NCBI RefSeq assembly: GCF_009739465.1
Contig: NZ_WHOM01000078.1
Location: forward strand, 290,133 to 354,132
DNA: 64,000 nucleotides
Source of the DNA: Streptomyces apocyni
Lineage (GTDB): Bacteria > Actinomycetota > Actinomycetes > Streptomycetales > Streptomycetaceae
Direction of reading: 5' to 3'
Both the position numbers and the translations under genes were made by a program. The notes under the pieces are model-generated. The model was not told the origin of the DNA, did no database searches, and worked only from the letters and a program-made list of their open reading frames with translations. Numbering within the stretch: position 1 is the stretch's first letter; every line of letters starts with the position of its first letter. This document shows positions 7,503 through 15,924 of this stretch, piece after piece.

Positions 7503-8951
7503 CTACAGCGTGCGCAGCAGCACCGCGGGCTGTTCGACGCAGTCCGCCACGTACCGCAGGAACCCGCCCGCCGTCCCGCCGTCGCACACCCGGTGATCGA
7601 AGGTGAGCGAGAGCTGTACGACCTGGCGGACCGCCAACTCGCCTTGGTGCACCCAGGGCTTGGGGACGATCCGGCCGACCCCGAGCATGGCCGCCTCGGG
7701 GTGGTTGATGATCGGCGTGGAGCCGTCGACGCCGAACACGCCGTAGTTGTTCAGCGTGAACGTTCCCCCGGTCAGGTCAGCCGGGGTGAGCCGCCCCGCC
7801 CTGCCCGCCTCGGTCAGGCGGCCGAACTCGGCGCTGAGGGACTCCGCGTCCCGTGCCTGGGCGTCGCGCACGACGGGGACGACCAAGCCCCGCTCGGTCT
7901 GCGCGGCGAAGCCGAGGTGGACCTCGCTGAGGCGTACGACCTCCCGGGCGGCCAGGTCGACCGTCGCGTTGAGCTCCGGATACCGGGCCAGAGCCGCGAC
8001 GCAGATCCGGGCCAGCAGCGCGAGGACGGATATCTTGGGGCCGCCCGAGGCGTTCATGGCCGCGCGGGCGTTCATGAGTTCGGTGGCGTCGGCGTCCACC
8101 CAACAGGTCGCGTCGGGGATCTCGCTGCGGCTGCGCGACAGCTTGTCGGCGACGGCACCTCGCACGCCACGGAGCGGAATCCGCTCCTCGACCCCGGCGA
8201 CCGCCGACACGGCGGCCCCGGTCCCGGCTCCCGCCCCCGTAGACACAGGCGTGGCAGGCCGCATCTCAGGGCTCCGCGCGGCCTGGGCCGCCTGCGACAC
8301 CTGTGACGCCTGGGCCGCGCGCAGCGCGGACTCGACGTCGGCGCGCAGGATCAGTCCGTCGGGCCCCGAGCCCGCCAGCTCCCGCAGATCGAGCCCGTTC
8401 TCCCGGGCCAGTCGGCGTACCAGCGGCGAGATCACCGGCACGGGGCCGTCCTGGTCCACCGGCTCAGGCTCCGACACCGATGCCGACTCAGACACCACCG
8501 ATGCCGACTCCGGCTCCGGCTCCGGCAAGGTGTCCGGCCGCGCCGGTCCGGCCGACGCCCGCACCGCGCTAGCGGGCCGTACCCGCCGCCTGCGCGCCGG
8601 TGCCGCGCCCGTGCCGTAGCCCACCAGCACGTTCCCGGACCCCTCGGCCTCAGCCTCAGCCTCGGCTTCGCCCCCGGCCCCCGTCGCGGAGTCCACCTCG
8701 GCGGACGCTCCCACGGCAACCGTCAACAGGGGCGCGCCCACGGGAAGTTCCGTACCCTCCGCGCCGAACCGCGCGGTGACCACACCCGCGTAGGGGCAGG
8801 GCACCTCGACCATCGCCTTGGCCGTCTCGACCTCGACCACCGGCTGGTCGACCGCCACCACGTCGCCCACGGCCACCAGCCAGCGGACGATCTCCGCCTC
8901 GGTGAGCCCCTCACCGAGATCCGGCAGCTTGAACTCCAACACCTGGGCCAT
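7503..8951 (-). CDS. bkdC: Branched-chain 2-oxoacid dehydrogenase E2 (lipoyl acyltransferase)
   Basis: The E2 core transfers the acyl group from lipoate to CoA in oxidation of the Val/Leu/Ile 2-oxoacids. The 482-residue protein has an N-terminal lipoyl domain (lipoylated lysine in VETAKAMVEVP), a long Ala/Glu/Ser linker, a peripheral subunit-binding domain (VISPLVRRLARENGLDL) and a C-terminal acyltransferase with the active-site motif FDHRVCDGG. ATG at 8951 shares one base with the stop of the E1-beta gene (TGATG) and follows GGAGG; an in-frame start six codons upstream is less likely. It is last in the bkdABC operon and supplies branched acyl-CoA starters for fatty acids. Confidence 0.9.
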   Translation of the reverse strand: MAQVLEFKLPDLGEGLTEAEIVRWLVAVGDVVAVDQPVVEVETAKAMVEVPCPYAGVVTARFGAEGTELPVGAPLLTVAVGASAEVDSATGAGGEAEAEAEAEGSGNVLVGYGTGAAPARRRRVRPASAVRASAGPARPDTLPEPEPESASVVSESASVSEPEPVDQDGPVPVISPLVRRLARENGLDLRELAGSGPDGLILRADVESALRAAQASQVSQAAQAARSPEMRPATPVSTGAGAGTGAAVSAVAGVEERIPLRGVRGAVADKLSRSRSEIPDATCWVDADATELMNARAAMNASGGPKISVLALLARICVAALARYPELNATVDLAAREVVRLSEVHLGFAAQTERGLVVPVVRDAQARDAESLSAEFGRLTEAGRAGRLTPADLTGGTFTLNNYGVFGVDGSTPIINHPEAAMLGVGRIVPKPWVHQGELAVRQVVQLSLTFDHRVCDGGTAGGFLRYVADCVEQPAVLLRTL

Positions 8952-9976
8952 CAGCTCTCCGCCTCCCATTGCAACCGGGCCACCGCGTCCAGGATGCGGT
9001 CGACTCCCGGCAGATGGTGCCGCTCCAGCATCGGCGGCGGGTAGGGAATGTCGAACCCGGCCACCCTCAGCACCGGCGCCTCCAGGTGGTGGAAGCAGCG
9101 CTCGGTGACGCGAGCCGCGATCTCGCCACCCGGGCCACCGAAGCCACCCGACTCATGCACCACGACCGCACGCCCGGTCCTGCGCACCGAGGCACAGACC
9201 GTCTCGTCATCGAAGGGCACCAGCGAGCGCAGATCGACGACTTCCAGATCCCACCCCTCCGCCTGAGCGGCCTCGGCCGCTTCCATACAGACAGGAACAG
9301 ACGGGCCGTACGTGATGAGCGTCGCGCTGCGTCCAGCGCGCCGCACCGCGGCCCGGCCTATGGGGTCAACGGACGGCGGGGCGTCCGGGTTCCAGGAATC
9401 CTTGGACCAGTACAGGCGCTTCGGTTCCAGGAAGACGACCGGGTCGTCCGAGGCGATGGCGGCGCGCAGCAGCCCGTACGCGTCGCCGACGGTGGCGGGC
9501 GTGACGACATGGAGCCCCGGAGTCGCCATGTAGTACGCCTCGGAGGAGTCGCTGTGGTGCTCGACGCCGCCGATCCCGCCGCCGTACGGCACCCGGATCG
9601 TGATCGGCAGCGGCATCGCGCCCTTGGTGCGGTTCCGCATCCGCGACACATGCGAGATCAGCTGCTCGAAGGCGGGGTAGGCGAAGGCGTCGAACTGCAT
9701 TTCCACGACCGGCCGCAGCCCGTACATGGCCATGCCGACCGCGGTGCCCAGGATGCCCGCCTCGGCGAGCGGGGTGTCCGTGCAGCGGTCTTCGCCGAAC
9801 TCCTTGGTCAGTCCGTCGGTGATTCTGAAGACCCCGCCGAGCGTGCCCACGTCCTCGCCCATCACATGGACGGTGGGATCGTCGGCCATGGCGTCGCGCA
9901 GCGCGCGCTGCAACGCCTGTGCCATGGTGGCGGGTTTGGTGGCGGACTTGCCGCCGCTTTCGGCCACGGTGGTCAT
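8951..9976 (-). CDS. bkdB: Branched-chain 2-oxoacid dehydrogenase E1 beta subunit
   Basis: A 341-residue transketolase-like beta subunit. It shows MGEDVGTLGGVFRITDGL near the start, DTPLAEAGILGTAVGMAMYGLRPVVEMQF (contact with the thiamine-diphosphate site) and FLEPKRLYWSKDSW. It pairs with E1 alpha, encoded immediately upstream with a 4-base overlap, to decarboxylate branched-chain 2-oxoacids. Length and motif order are normal for the family. It is co-transcribed with bkdA and bkdC. Confidence 0.92.
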   Translation of the reverse strand: MTTVAESGGKSATKPATMAQALQRALRDAMADDPTVHVMGEDVGTLGGVFRITDGLTKEFGEDRCTDTPLAEAGILGTAVGMAMYGLRPVVEMQFDAFAYPAFEQLISHVSRMRNRTKGAMPLPITIRVPYGGGIGGVEHHSDSSEAYYMATPGLHVVTPATVGDAYGLLRAAIASDDPVVFLEPKRLYWSKDSWNPDAPPSVDPIGRAAVRRAGRSATLITYGPSVPVCMEAAEAAQAEGWDLEVVDLRSLVPFDDETVCASVRRTGRAVVVHESGGFGGPGGEIAARVTERCFHHLEAPVLRVAGFDIPYPPPMLERHHLPGVDRILDAVARLQWEAES

Positions 9977-11115
9977 CGCCCGGCCTCCGCGTCCAGTTCG
10001 GCGCGCAGCTGGGCGGCCTGCTCGCGCAGTTGGGTGGTCTGCTCGGCGTATACGTGGGTGAACAGGTCCATCGGGTCCAAGGGGGCATCCTCGTTCATCC
10101 GGGCGCGCAGTCCGGCGGCGAGCTCCTCAGCGGCGTCTCTGGCGCTCCGCGCCCGGTCGTCGTCAAGCAGGCCGCGGCCGGTCAGCTCCCCTTCCAGCAG
10201 CGTGATCGGGTCGTGCGCCCGCCAGGCGTCGACCTCGCCGTCGCCTCGGTAGCGGGTGGCGTCGTCGGCGTTCGTATGGGCTTCGACGCGGTAGGTGACG
10301 GCTTCGACGAGGGTCGGACCGCCGCCCGAGCGCGCGCGGCGCGTGGCTTCGCTCAGCACCTGGTGGACCGCCGCCGCGTCGTTGCCGTCGACCAGGCGGC
10401 CGGGCATGCCGTATCCGACGGCCTTGTGGGCGAGGGACGGCGCGGCGGTCTGCTTGGCGAGCGGTACGGAGATCGCGAAGCCGTTGTTCTGCACCAGGAA
10501 GACCACCGGTACCTGCCACACCGCGGCGAAGTTCAGCGCCTCGTGGAAGTCGCCTTCGCTCGTACCGCCGTCGCCCACCAGGGCGAGCGCGACCACGTCG
10601 TCGCCCTTGAGACGGGCGGCGTGCGCGAGCCCCACCGCGTGCGGGAGCTGGGTGGCGAGCGGGGTGCACAGCGGCGCTATGCGGTGCTCGCGCGGGTCGT
10701 ACCCGGTGTGCCAGTCGCCGCGCAGCAGCGAGAGGGCCTGTACGGGGTCCAGGCCCCGGACGACGGCGGCGAGGGTGTCGCGGTAGCTGGGGAACAGCCA
10801 GTCGCGCTCTTCGAGCACCAGCGCGGCGGCGACCTGGCAGGCCTCCTGGCCCGTGCTCGACGGGTAGACGGCGAGGCGGCCCTGCTTGGTGAGGGCGGTC
10901 GCCTGCGCGTTGTACCTGCGGCCGCGCACCAGCTCCCGGTGCAGCCTGAGCAGCAGCTCGGGGTCGGCCTCGGCCGCTGCGGGTGTTCCCAGGACGCGGT
11001 AGGGCTCAGCGTCCGGCAGCAGCGGCGCGGGGTCGGTGCGGGGTTTCCAGGCGGGAGGCGGGGTGGGCCGGTAGGCCCCTCGCTCCGCCACGGCCGTCGT
11101 GCTGTGCTTCTTCAC
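9973..11115 (-). CDS. bkdA: Branched-chain 2-oxoacid dehydrogenase E1 alpha subunit
   Basis: The thiamine-diphosphate-binding subunit, 380 residues. The ThDP/Mg motif is GDGGTSEGDFHEALNFAAVWQ ending in NN at about residue 210; SSTGQEACQVAAALVL and YPSYRDTLA-like sequence (WLFPSYRDTLAAVV) are also typical. I place the start at GTG 11115 (MKKHSTTAVAE) because AGGAGG lies eight bases before it. An in-frame GTG three codons upstream would overlap that ribosome site. This first gene of the bkd operon diverges from the Lrp regulator across a region holding a PaaR-like site and a 12-base inverted repeat. Confidence 0.9.
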   Translation of the reverse strand: MKKHSTTAVAERGAYRPTPPPAWKPRTDPAPLLPDAEPYRVLGTPAAAEADPELLLRLHRELVRGRRYNAQATALTKQGRLAVYPSSTGQEACQVAAALVLEERDWLFPSYRDTLAAVVRGLDPVQALSLLRGDWHTGYDPREHRIAPLCTPLATQLPHAVGLAHAARLKGDDVVALALVGDGGTSEGDFHEALNFAAVWQVPVVFLVQNNGFAISVPLAKQTAAPSLAHKAVGYGMPGRLVDGNDAAAVHQVLSEATRRARSGGGPTLVEAVTYRVEAHTNADDATRYRGDGEVDAWRAHDPITLLEGELTGRGLLDDDRARSARDAAEELAAGLRARMNEDAPLDPMDLFTHVYAEQTTQLREQAAQLRAELDAEAGR

Positions 11116-11175
11116 CGCGTGCACCTCCTCGTAGGAGCGATCGGGGAGAGGCGCGGTGTGTGATGCGCCTCACCT

Positions 11176-11189
11176 ACCGATTGTTCGGT
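11176..11189. promoter_or_regulatory. PaaR-like TetR operator upstream of bkdA
   Basis: ACCGATTGTTCGGT fits the pattern ACCG-N6-CGGT with a central TG in place of CG. It is one of three such sites in this window, all in divergent promoter regions (also 14065-14078 and 18829-18842). The Corynebacterium PaaR operator is described with the core ACCGNNCGNNCGGT, so the paaR-like gene at 11869 is the likely binder. Confidence 0.65.
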
Positions 11190-11217
11190 CGTCAGCACAT
11201 TTTGGCTACAGGCACCT

Positions 11218-11251
11218 CCAGGCTGTGGACAAACGGTTCTCCACAGCCTGG
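11218..11251. promoter_or_regulatory. 12-base inverted repeat with two DnaA-box-like cores, before the Lrp gene
   Basis: CCAGGCTGTGGA (11218-11229) is repeated as its exact complement TCCACAGCCTGG (11240-11251) around ten bases. Inside, TGTGGACAA (11224-11232) is an exact complement of the Streptomyces DnaA box TTGTCCACA, and TTCTCCACA (11237-11245) is one mismatch away on the other strand. It lies 39 bases before the Lrp start. It could be an Lrp/BkdR operator, a DnaA-binding pair, or both. Confidence 0.6.
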
Positions 11252-11290
11252 GATAGAGGCAGTACGTCCATGGTAGAGAGGCGGGGGGAC

Positions 11291-11854
11291 ATGGCATCTG
11301 AACGAATGGCCGGTGACGACGGCACGACCACCGGCTCCGCACCGGGCTCGGCACCGGGTTCCGCGGCCGGTACGCCCGGCAACCCCGGCGGGGAGACCCC
11401 GCCCCGTCCGCTGGACTCCATCGACCGCGACATCCTGCGGATGCTCCAGACGGATGGCCGCGCCTCGATACGTTCCGTGGCCGAGCGGGTCCATGTGTCG
11501 CGCGCCAACGCCTACGCCCGCATCAATCGCCTCATCGAGGACGGCGTGATCCGCGGATTCGGCGCTCGCGTCAACCACGAACGCGCCGGTCAGGGCGCCT
11601 CCGCCTACATCACGTTGAAGATCGTGCAGAACTCCTGGCGCACGGTGCGCGAGCAGTTGCGGGCGCTCCCGGGAGCGGCCCATATCGCGCTGGTCAGCGG
11701 CGATTTCGACGTACTGCTGCTGGTGCACACGCCGGACAACCGGACCCTGCGGGAGCTGGTGCTCACCCAGCTGCAGGCGATCCCTGAGGTGCTCAGCACC
11801 CGCACGCTGCTGGTCTTCGAGGAGACGGACCTGGGCCCAGACACTAAGGGGTAA
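11291..11854 (+). CDS. Lrp/AsnC-family regulator (BkdR-like)
   Basis: A 187-residue DNA-binding regulator. After a roughly 35-residue Gly/Ala/Pro-rich tail comes the Lrp helix-turn-helix (LDSIDRDILRMLQTDGRAS, then VHVSRANAYARINRL and EDGVIRGFGARV). The RAM ligand-binding/oligomerisation domain follows (ITLKIVQNSWRTV to VLSTRTLLVFEETDL). ATG at 11291 follows AGGCGGGGGGAC; longer in-frame starts lack a ribosome site. Its position divergent from bkdA matches known BkdR genes that control branched-chain oxoacid dehydrogenase, usually in response to branched-chain amino acids. The large inverted repeat just upstream is a candidate binding site. Confidence 0.88.
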   Translation: MASERMAGDDGTTTGSAPGSAPGSAAGTPGNPGGETPPRPLDSIDRDILRMLQTDGRASIRSVAERVHVSRANAYARINRLIEDGVIRGFGARVNHERAGQGASAYITLKIVQNSWRTVREQLRALPGAAHIALVSGDFDVLLLVHTPDNRTLRELVLTQLQAIPEVLSTRTLLVFEETDLGPDTKG

Positions 11855-11868
11855 CCGGCCCGCCCGGC

Positions 11869-12459
11869 TCAGGAAGCCGTACGCAGCCCGCCGAAGGCCA
11901 ACTGGACCACGGCGTCGGCCACTTCCCCGCCATCGGCACCCTGGTGCTCAGGGCGGTACCACTCCGCGATCGAGTTGACCATGCCGAAAAGCAGCCTGGT
12001 GGCCAGCCTGACCTCGATGTCCGAACGCAGGTCGCCCTCCACGACGGCGGCCTTGAACAGCTCGGCGACCTGGTGGTCGAACTCCCGGCGCCGCTCCATG
12101 GCCCACTGCTCGGTGGCGGTGTTACCCCGTACCCGCAGCAGCAGCGTGACGTACGGGAGCTCGTCCGTCAGCACCTCGACCATGCGCCGCGTGACGTACT
12201 CAAGCCGGTCCACGGCACGCCCTACGCGCGCGTGGTTCTCGTCGAGGATGCCGAACAACCCGTCGAGCGCGCGGCTCACCGCGCGGCGCAGCAGCTCCTC
12301 CTTGCCCGCGACATGGTGGTAGATCGACGACTTGGAGATACCGGCGGCCTTGGAGAGGTGCTCCATGGAGGTGCCGTCGTAGCCGCGCTCGTTGAAGATC
12401 GCCACGGCGACGGTGAGGAGCGTCTCGGGGGTGTAGGTATCACGCTTGGGGGTGGTCAC
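11869..12459 (-). CDS. paaR: TetR-family regulator, probable PaaR
   Basis: A 196-residue repressor with a standard N-terminal helix-turn-helix (FNERGYDGTSMEHLSKAAGISKSSIYHH, residues 23-50, then GKEELLRRAV) and a C-terminal ligand domain. Its GTG overlaps the stop of the 3-hydroxyacyl-CoA dehydrogenase gene by four bases (GTGA), so the regulator is produced with the enzyme. Three ACCG-N6-CGGT palindromes nearby match the known PaaR operator core. In other Actinobacteria PaaR releases DNA on binding phenylacetyl-CoA. The function is inferred from context and operator; the helix-turn-helix itself is clear. Confidence 0.8.
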   Translation of the reverse strand: MTTPKRDTYTPETLLTVAVAIFNERGYDGTSMEHLSKAAGISKSSIYHHVAGKEELLRRAVSRALDGLFGILDENHARVGRAVDRLEYVTRRMVEVLTDELPYVTLLLRVRGNTATEQWAMERRREFDHQVAELFKAAVVEGDLRSDIEVRLATRLLFGMVNSIAEWYRPEHQGADGGEVADAVVQLAFGGLRTAS

Positions 12460-14009
12460 GGCCGACTCGCCTTCTGTGTTTCGGAGCGGCGGATCAGCGC
12501 CTGGGAGGGTGCGTAGCGGGCGCTGGGGTACTCCAGGTGGAGGGCTTCGAGCAACGCGCGGACCCAGCTGGCCGAGAGGCTCTCGCCCCAGGCGATCGGC
12601 CCCACAGGGTAGTTCACGCCCAGCCGCATCGCCGTGTCGATGTCGTCGGCGCTCGCCACCCCACGGCTCACCGCGTCGGCGGCGAAGTCGACCAGCATGG
12701 CGGCGGTACGGGCCACGATCAGCCCCGGTACGTCCCTGACCACGCTGACCTTCTTGCCCAGCGCCTGGAACAGCCCCACCGCGGCGGCGAGGCCGTCGTG
12801 CGGAGCCAGGCCAGACGGGGCGAGGGCGATCCGCCCGGCCTCGCGGTAGTCGAGGGCCAGGTCGAAGTGGATCAGGCTCGGCCGGAGCGCGGAGGTCGCC
12901 GCGAGGCCCTCGGTGAGCTGGAGCCAGGTGCCGTCGGGCAGCTCCAGGTAGCCGGACCTGGCCGAGACGTGCGGCGTGGTCTCCCGGACCTCGATGCCCG
13001 CCTCACGGATCAGCTCCACCAGCGCGGCGGCCGGTCCCAGGTCGCCCGCGACGGCCACAGCGACGGGGGCTCGTTCCGGCGCGGCCGTGTGCGGCTCGGG
13101 GCGCTCGTCCCCGTCGCCGTACGCGTACCAGCCCTGCCCCGCCTTGCGTCCCAGCCGCCCCGACTCCACCAGCCGCCGCTGCGCCAGCGACGGGGTGAAC
13201 TTGGGGTCCTGGAAGAAGGACTCCCACACCGAGCGGGTGACGGCTTCGTTCACGTCCTGGCCGATCAGGTCGGTCAGCTCGAAGGGGCCCATCCGGAAGC
13301 CGCCGCACTCACGCAGCACGGCGTCGATGGTGGCGGGGTCCGCGGCCCGCTCCTCGTACACCCGCAGCGCCTCGGCGTAGAAGGGGCGGGCGATGCGGTT
13401 GACGATGAAGCCGGGGGTGTCGGCGCAGCGCACCGGGGTCTTGCCCCAGGCTCGCGCCGTGTCGTACGCGCGCGTGGCGGCGGATTCGTCCGTGGCGAAG
13501 CCGCTGACGACCTCGACCAGCGGGAGCAGTGGCGCGGGATTGAAGAAGTGCAGCCCGACGAAGCGGCCGGGCACCCTGAGGGCTCCGCCGATCGCTGTGA
13601 CGGACAGCGAGGAGGTGTTGGTGGCCAGCAGGCACGCGTCGGACACAACGTCTTCGAGTTCGCGGAAGAGCCGCTGCTTGACGTCGAGTTGTTCCAGGAC
13701 CGCCTCGATGACGAGGTCTGAACCGGCGAGATCGGCGAGGGTTTCGGCGGGGGCGAGGCGGGCCGTCGCGGCCTCGCGGTCACCGGCGCTGAGCCTGCCC
13801 TTCTCGACGAGTCGGTCGAGGCGGGCGGTGATCGCGTCAGCGGCCGTTTTCGCGCGGCCGGGCGCGGTGTCGTAGAGCCGCACGGGGTGACCGGCGACCA
13901 GCGCGACCTGGGCGATGCCCTGGCCCATCGTGCCCGTGCCCACCACGGCGACAGGGCTGCTGCGATCGATGGCGCGATCGGTGGCCTGATCGGTGGCGGT
14001 CGCTGTCAT
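12456..14009 (-). CDS. paaH: 3-hydroxyacyl-CoA dehydrogenase (PaaH type)
   Basis: A 517-residue NAD-dependent dehydrogenase of the two-domain PaaH length. The Rossmann motif VAVVGTGTMGQGIAQVALVAGH opens the N-terminus, VIEAVLEQLDVKQRLFRELE and TNTSSLSVTAIGGAL follow, and the first C-terminal domain has PGFIVNRIARPFYAEALRV and MGPFELTDLIGQDVN. A second 3HCDH C-terminal domain ends the protein (NYPVGPIAWGESL). The frame is open far upstream to 15071, but the ATG at 14009 after GGGAGGATC matches the family start. In the paa pathway it oxidises 3-hydroxyadipyl-CoA. It diverges from paaN across a PaaR-like site. Confidence 0.88.
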   Translation of the reverse strand: MTATATDQATDRAIDRSSPVAVVGTGTMGQGIAQVALVAGHPVRLYDTAPGRAKTAADAITARLDRLVEKGRLSAGDREAATARLAPAETLADLAGSDLVIEAVLEQLDVKQRLFRELEDVVSDACLLATNTSSLSVTAIGGALRVPGRFVGLHFFNPAPLLPLVEVVSGFATDESAATRAYDTARAWGKTPVRCADTPGFIVNRIARPFYAEALRVYEERAADPATIDAVLRECGGFRMGPFELTDLIGQDVNEAVTRSVWESFFQDPKFTPSLAQRRLVESGRLGRKAGQGWYAYGDGDERPEPHTAAPERAPVAVAVAGDLGPAAALVELIREAGIEVRETTPHVSARSGYLELPDGTWLQLTEGLAATSALRPSLIHFDLALDYREAGRIALAPSGLAPHDGLAAAVGLFQALGKKVSVVRDVPGLIVARTAAMLVDFAADAVSRGVASADDIDTAMRLGVNYPVGPIAWGESLSASWVRALLEALHLEYPSARYAPSQALIRRSETQKASRP

Positions 14010-14031
14010 GGTCACGATCCTCCCGCATGAG

Positions 14032-14040
14032 TTATCCACA
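14032..14040 (+). other. DnaA box, exact TTATCCACA
   Basis: An exact TTATCCACA nonamer (the classical DnaA box) in the 147-base region between paaH and paaN, 25 bases from a PaaR-like operator. A second exact copy lies in the DUF5819/paaA divergent region at 18775. AT-containing nonamers like this are uncommon in such high-GC DNA. Binding by DnaA is inferred only from sequence. Confidence 0.55.
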
Positions 14041-14064
14041 GGTTCGCCCGGCCCCCTTGTCCCG

Positions 14065-14078
14065 ACCGATCGTTCGGT
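14065..14078. promoter_or_regulatory. PaaR-like operator between paaH and paaN
   Basis: ACCGATCGTTCGGT matches ACCGNNCGNNCGGT exactly and continues into TACT, close to the extended PaaR consensus half-site. Placed between divergent paaH-paaR and paaN, it can control both units, giving autoregulation of paaR through its operon promoter. Confidence 0.75.
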
Positions 14079-14156
14079 TACTCTAGCGGTGTCCTCCTGT
14101 TCCTGCCCAGCTCGCCGACTCAGCGAGGAGTCGGCGCTACGAGGAGTTGGTCCTCC

Positions 14157-15863
14157 ATGGCCGTCGAACTCACCGCGCAACAGCTGATCGAGAAGCACCG
14201 GCCCACTCTCGACCAGGCGCTCGAAACGATCCGCACCCGCGCGTACTGGTCCCCGCACCCCGAGCACCCGAAGGCCTACGGCGAGAACGGCAGCCTGAGC
14301 GCGGCGGACGGCAAGGCCGCCTTCGACGCCCTGCTCGGCACCCGCTTCGACCTGGACCAGCCGGGCACAGACGGCTGGACAGGCAGCGAAGTATCGCCGT
14401 ACGGCATCGAGTTGGGCGTCCAGTACCCGCACGCGGACATCGACACCCTGCTGCCCGCCATGCGAGCGGCGATGCCCGCCTGGCGCGACGCGGGCGCGGA
14501 AGTGCGCGCGGTGACGTGTCTGGAGATCCTCGCGCGGATCAGCGCGCGCACCCACGAGTTCGCGCACACCGTCATGCACACCAGCGGCCAGGCCTTCATG
14601 ATGGCCTTCCAGGCCGGCGGCCCGCACGCCCAGGACCGCGGCCTGGAAGCGGTGACGTACGCCTACGTCGAGCAGGTGCGCACCCCGGACGCGGCGGACT
14701 GGAGCAAGCCGCAGGGCAAGCGCGACCCGCTCACCCTCCGCAAGGAGTTCACCCCGGTCCCCCGCGGCATCGCCCTCCTGATCGGCTGCAACACCTTCCC
14801 GACGTGGAACGGCTACCCGGGCCTCTTCGCCTCCCTGGCCACGGGTAACCCGGTCCTGGTCAAGCCGCACCCGCGCGCCGTACTGCCGCTGGCGCTGACC
14901 GTCCAGGTCGCCCGCGAGGTGCTCGCCGAAGCGGGCTTCGATCCGAACCTGGTCGCGCTCGCCGCCGAGCAGCCCGGCGAGGGCATCGCCAAGACGCTGG
15001 CCGTACGCCCCGAGATCAAGGTCATCGACTACACGGGCTCCACCGCCTTCGGCGACTGGCTGGAGACCCACGCCCGCCAGGCGCAGGTCTACACGGAGAA
15101 GGCCGGTGTCAACACCGTCGTCATCGACTCCACCGACAACTACGACGGCATGCTGGCCAACCTCGCCTTCTCGCTCTCCCTCTACAGCGGCCAGATGTGC
15201 ACCACCCCGCAGAACCTCCTGATCCCCCGGGACGGCATCACCACGGACGCCGGGCCCAAGACGTACGACGCGGTGGTCTCCGACCTCGCGGGCGCGGTCT
15301 CCGCACTCCTGGGCGACGACGCGCGGGCCAACGCCCTGCTCGGCGCCCTGGTCAACCCCGATGTGCGCGGCCGCCTCGACGCGGCTCCTGGATTCGGCGA
15401 GGTCGCCCTGCCCTCACGCACGGTCGCCAACGCGGAGTTCCCGGACGCCGTGGTGCGTACGCCGGTCATCGTCAAGCTGGACGGCGCACGCAAGTTCTGG
15501 GAGTCGGCCGACGCCGAAGCGGCCTATCTGAGCGAGTGCTTCGGCCCGGTGTCGTTCGCGGTGGCCGTCGACTCGGCCGCGGACGCGGTGGAACTGCTGC
15601 GGCGCACGGTGCGCGACAAGGGCGCGATGACGGTCGGCGCGTACACGACCTCCGAGGAGACCGAGCGCGCGGTGGAGGAGGTCTGCTTCGACGAGTGCGC
15701 CCAGCTCTCGCTGAACCTCACCGGCGGGGTGTACGTCAACCAGACGGCGGCCTTCTCCGACTTCCACGGCTCGGGCGGCAACCCCGCCGCGAACGCGGCG
15801 CTGTGCGACGGCGCGTTCGTGGCGAACCGCTTCCGGGTGGTGGAGGTACGCCGGGAGGCCTAG
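14157..15863 (+). CDS. paaN: Phenylacetate degradation protein PaaN (aldehyde dehydrogenase family)
   Basis: A 568-residue aldehyde dehydrogenase-superfamily enzyme of the PaaN/BoxD group, which oxidises the ring-opened semialdehyde in phenylacetate catabolism. It starts MAVELTAQQLIEKHRPTLDQALE and has PRGIALLIGCNTFPTWNGYPGLFASLATGNPVLVKPHP, the cofactor segment DYTGSTAFGDWLE, the active-site region LYSGQMCTTPQNLLIPRDG (catalytic Cys near residue 347) and the C-terminal LTGGVYVNQTAAFSDFHGSGGNP. ATG at 14157 follows AGGAGTTGG. Downstream it converges on the SPOUT methyltransferase gene. Confidence 0.9.
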   Translation: MAVELTAQQLIEKHRPTLDQALETIRTRAYWSPHPEHPKAYGENGSLSAADGKAAFDALLGTRFDLDQPGTDGWTGSEVSPYGIELGVQYPHADIDTLLPAMRAAMPAWRDAGAEVRAVTCLEILARISARTHEFAHTVMHTSGQAFMMAFQAGGPHAQDRGLEAVTYAYVEQVRTPDAADWSKPQGKRDPLTLRKEFTPVPRGIALLIGCNTFPTWNGYPGLFASLATGNPVLVKPHPRAVLPLALTVQVAREVLAEAGFDPNLVALAAEQPGEGIAKTLAVRPEIKVIDYTGSTAFGDWLETHARQAQVYTEKAGVNTVVIDSTDNYDGMLANLAFSLSLYSGQMCTTPQNLLIPRDGITTDAGPKTYDAVVSDLAGAVSALLGDDARANALLGALVNPDVRGRLDAAPGFGEVALPSRTVANAEFPDAVVRTPVIVKLDGARKFWESADAEAAYLSECFGPVSFAVAVDSAADAVELLRRTVRDKGAMTVGAYTTSEETERAVEEVCFDECAQLSLNLTGGVYVNQTAAFSDFHGSGGNPAANAALCDGAFVANRFRVVEVRREA

Positions 15864-15924
15864 GGGACGGGCCCCTCAGGCCACAAGTCGGTCGTGGGTC
15901 GCGCCTTTGGCAGCGGGGCAGCTG

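Noticed and set aside
14010..15071. N-terminal extension of the 3-hydroxyacyl-CoA dehydrogenase frame
   Set aside because: It is antisense to paaN and precedes a family-typical start with a good ribosome site at 14009.
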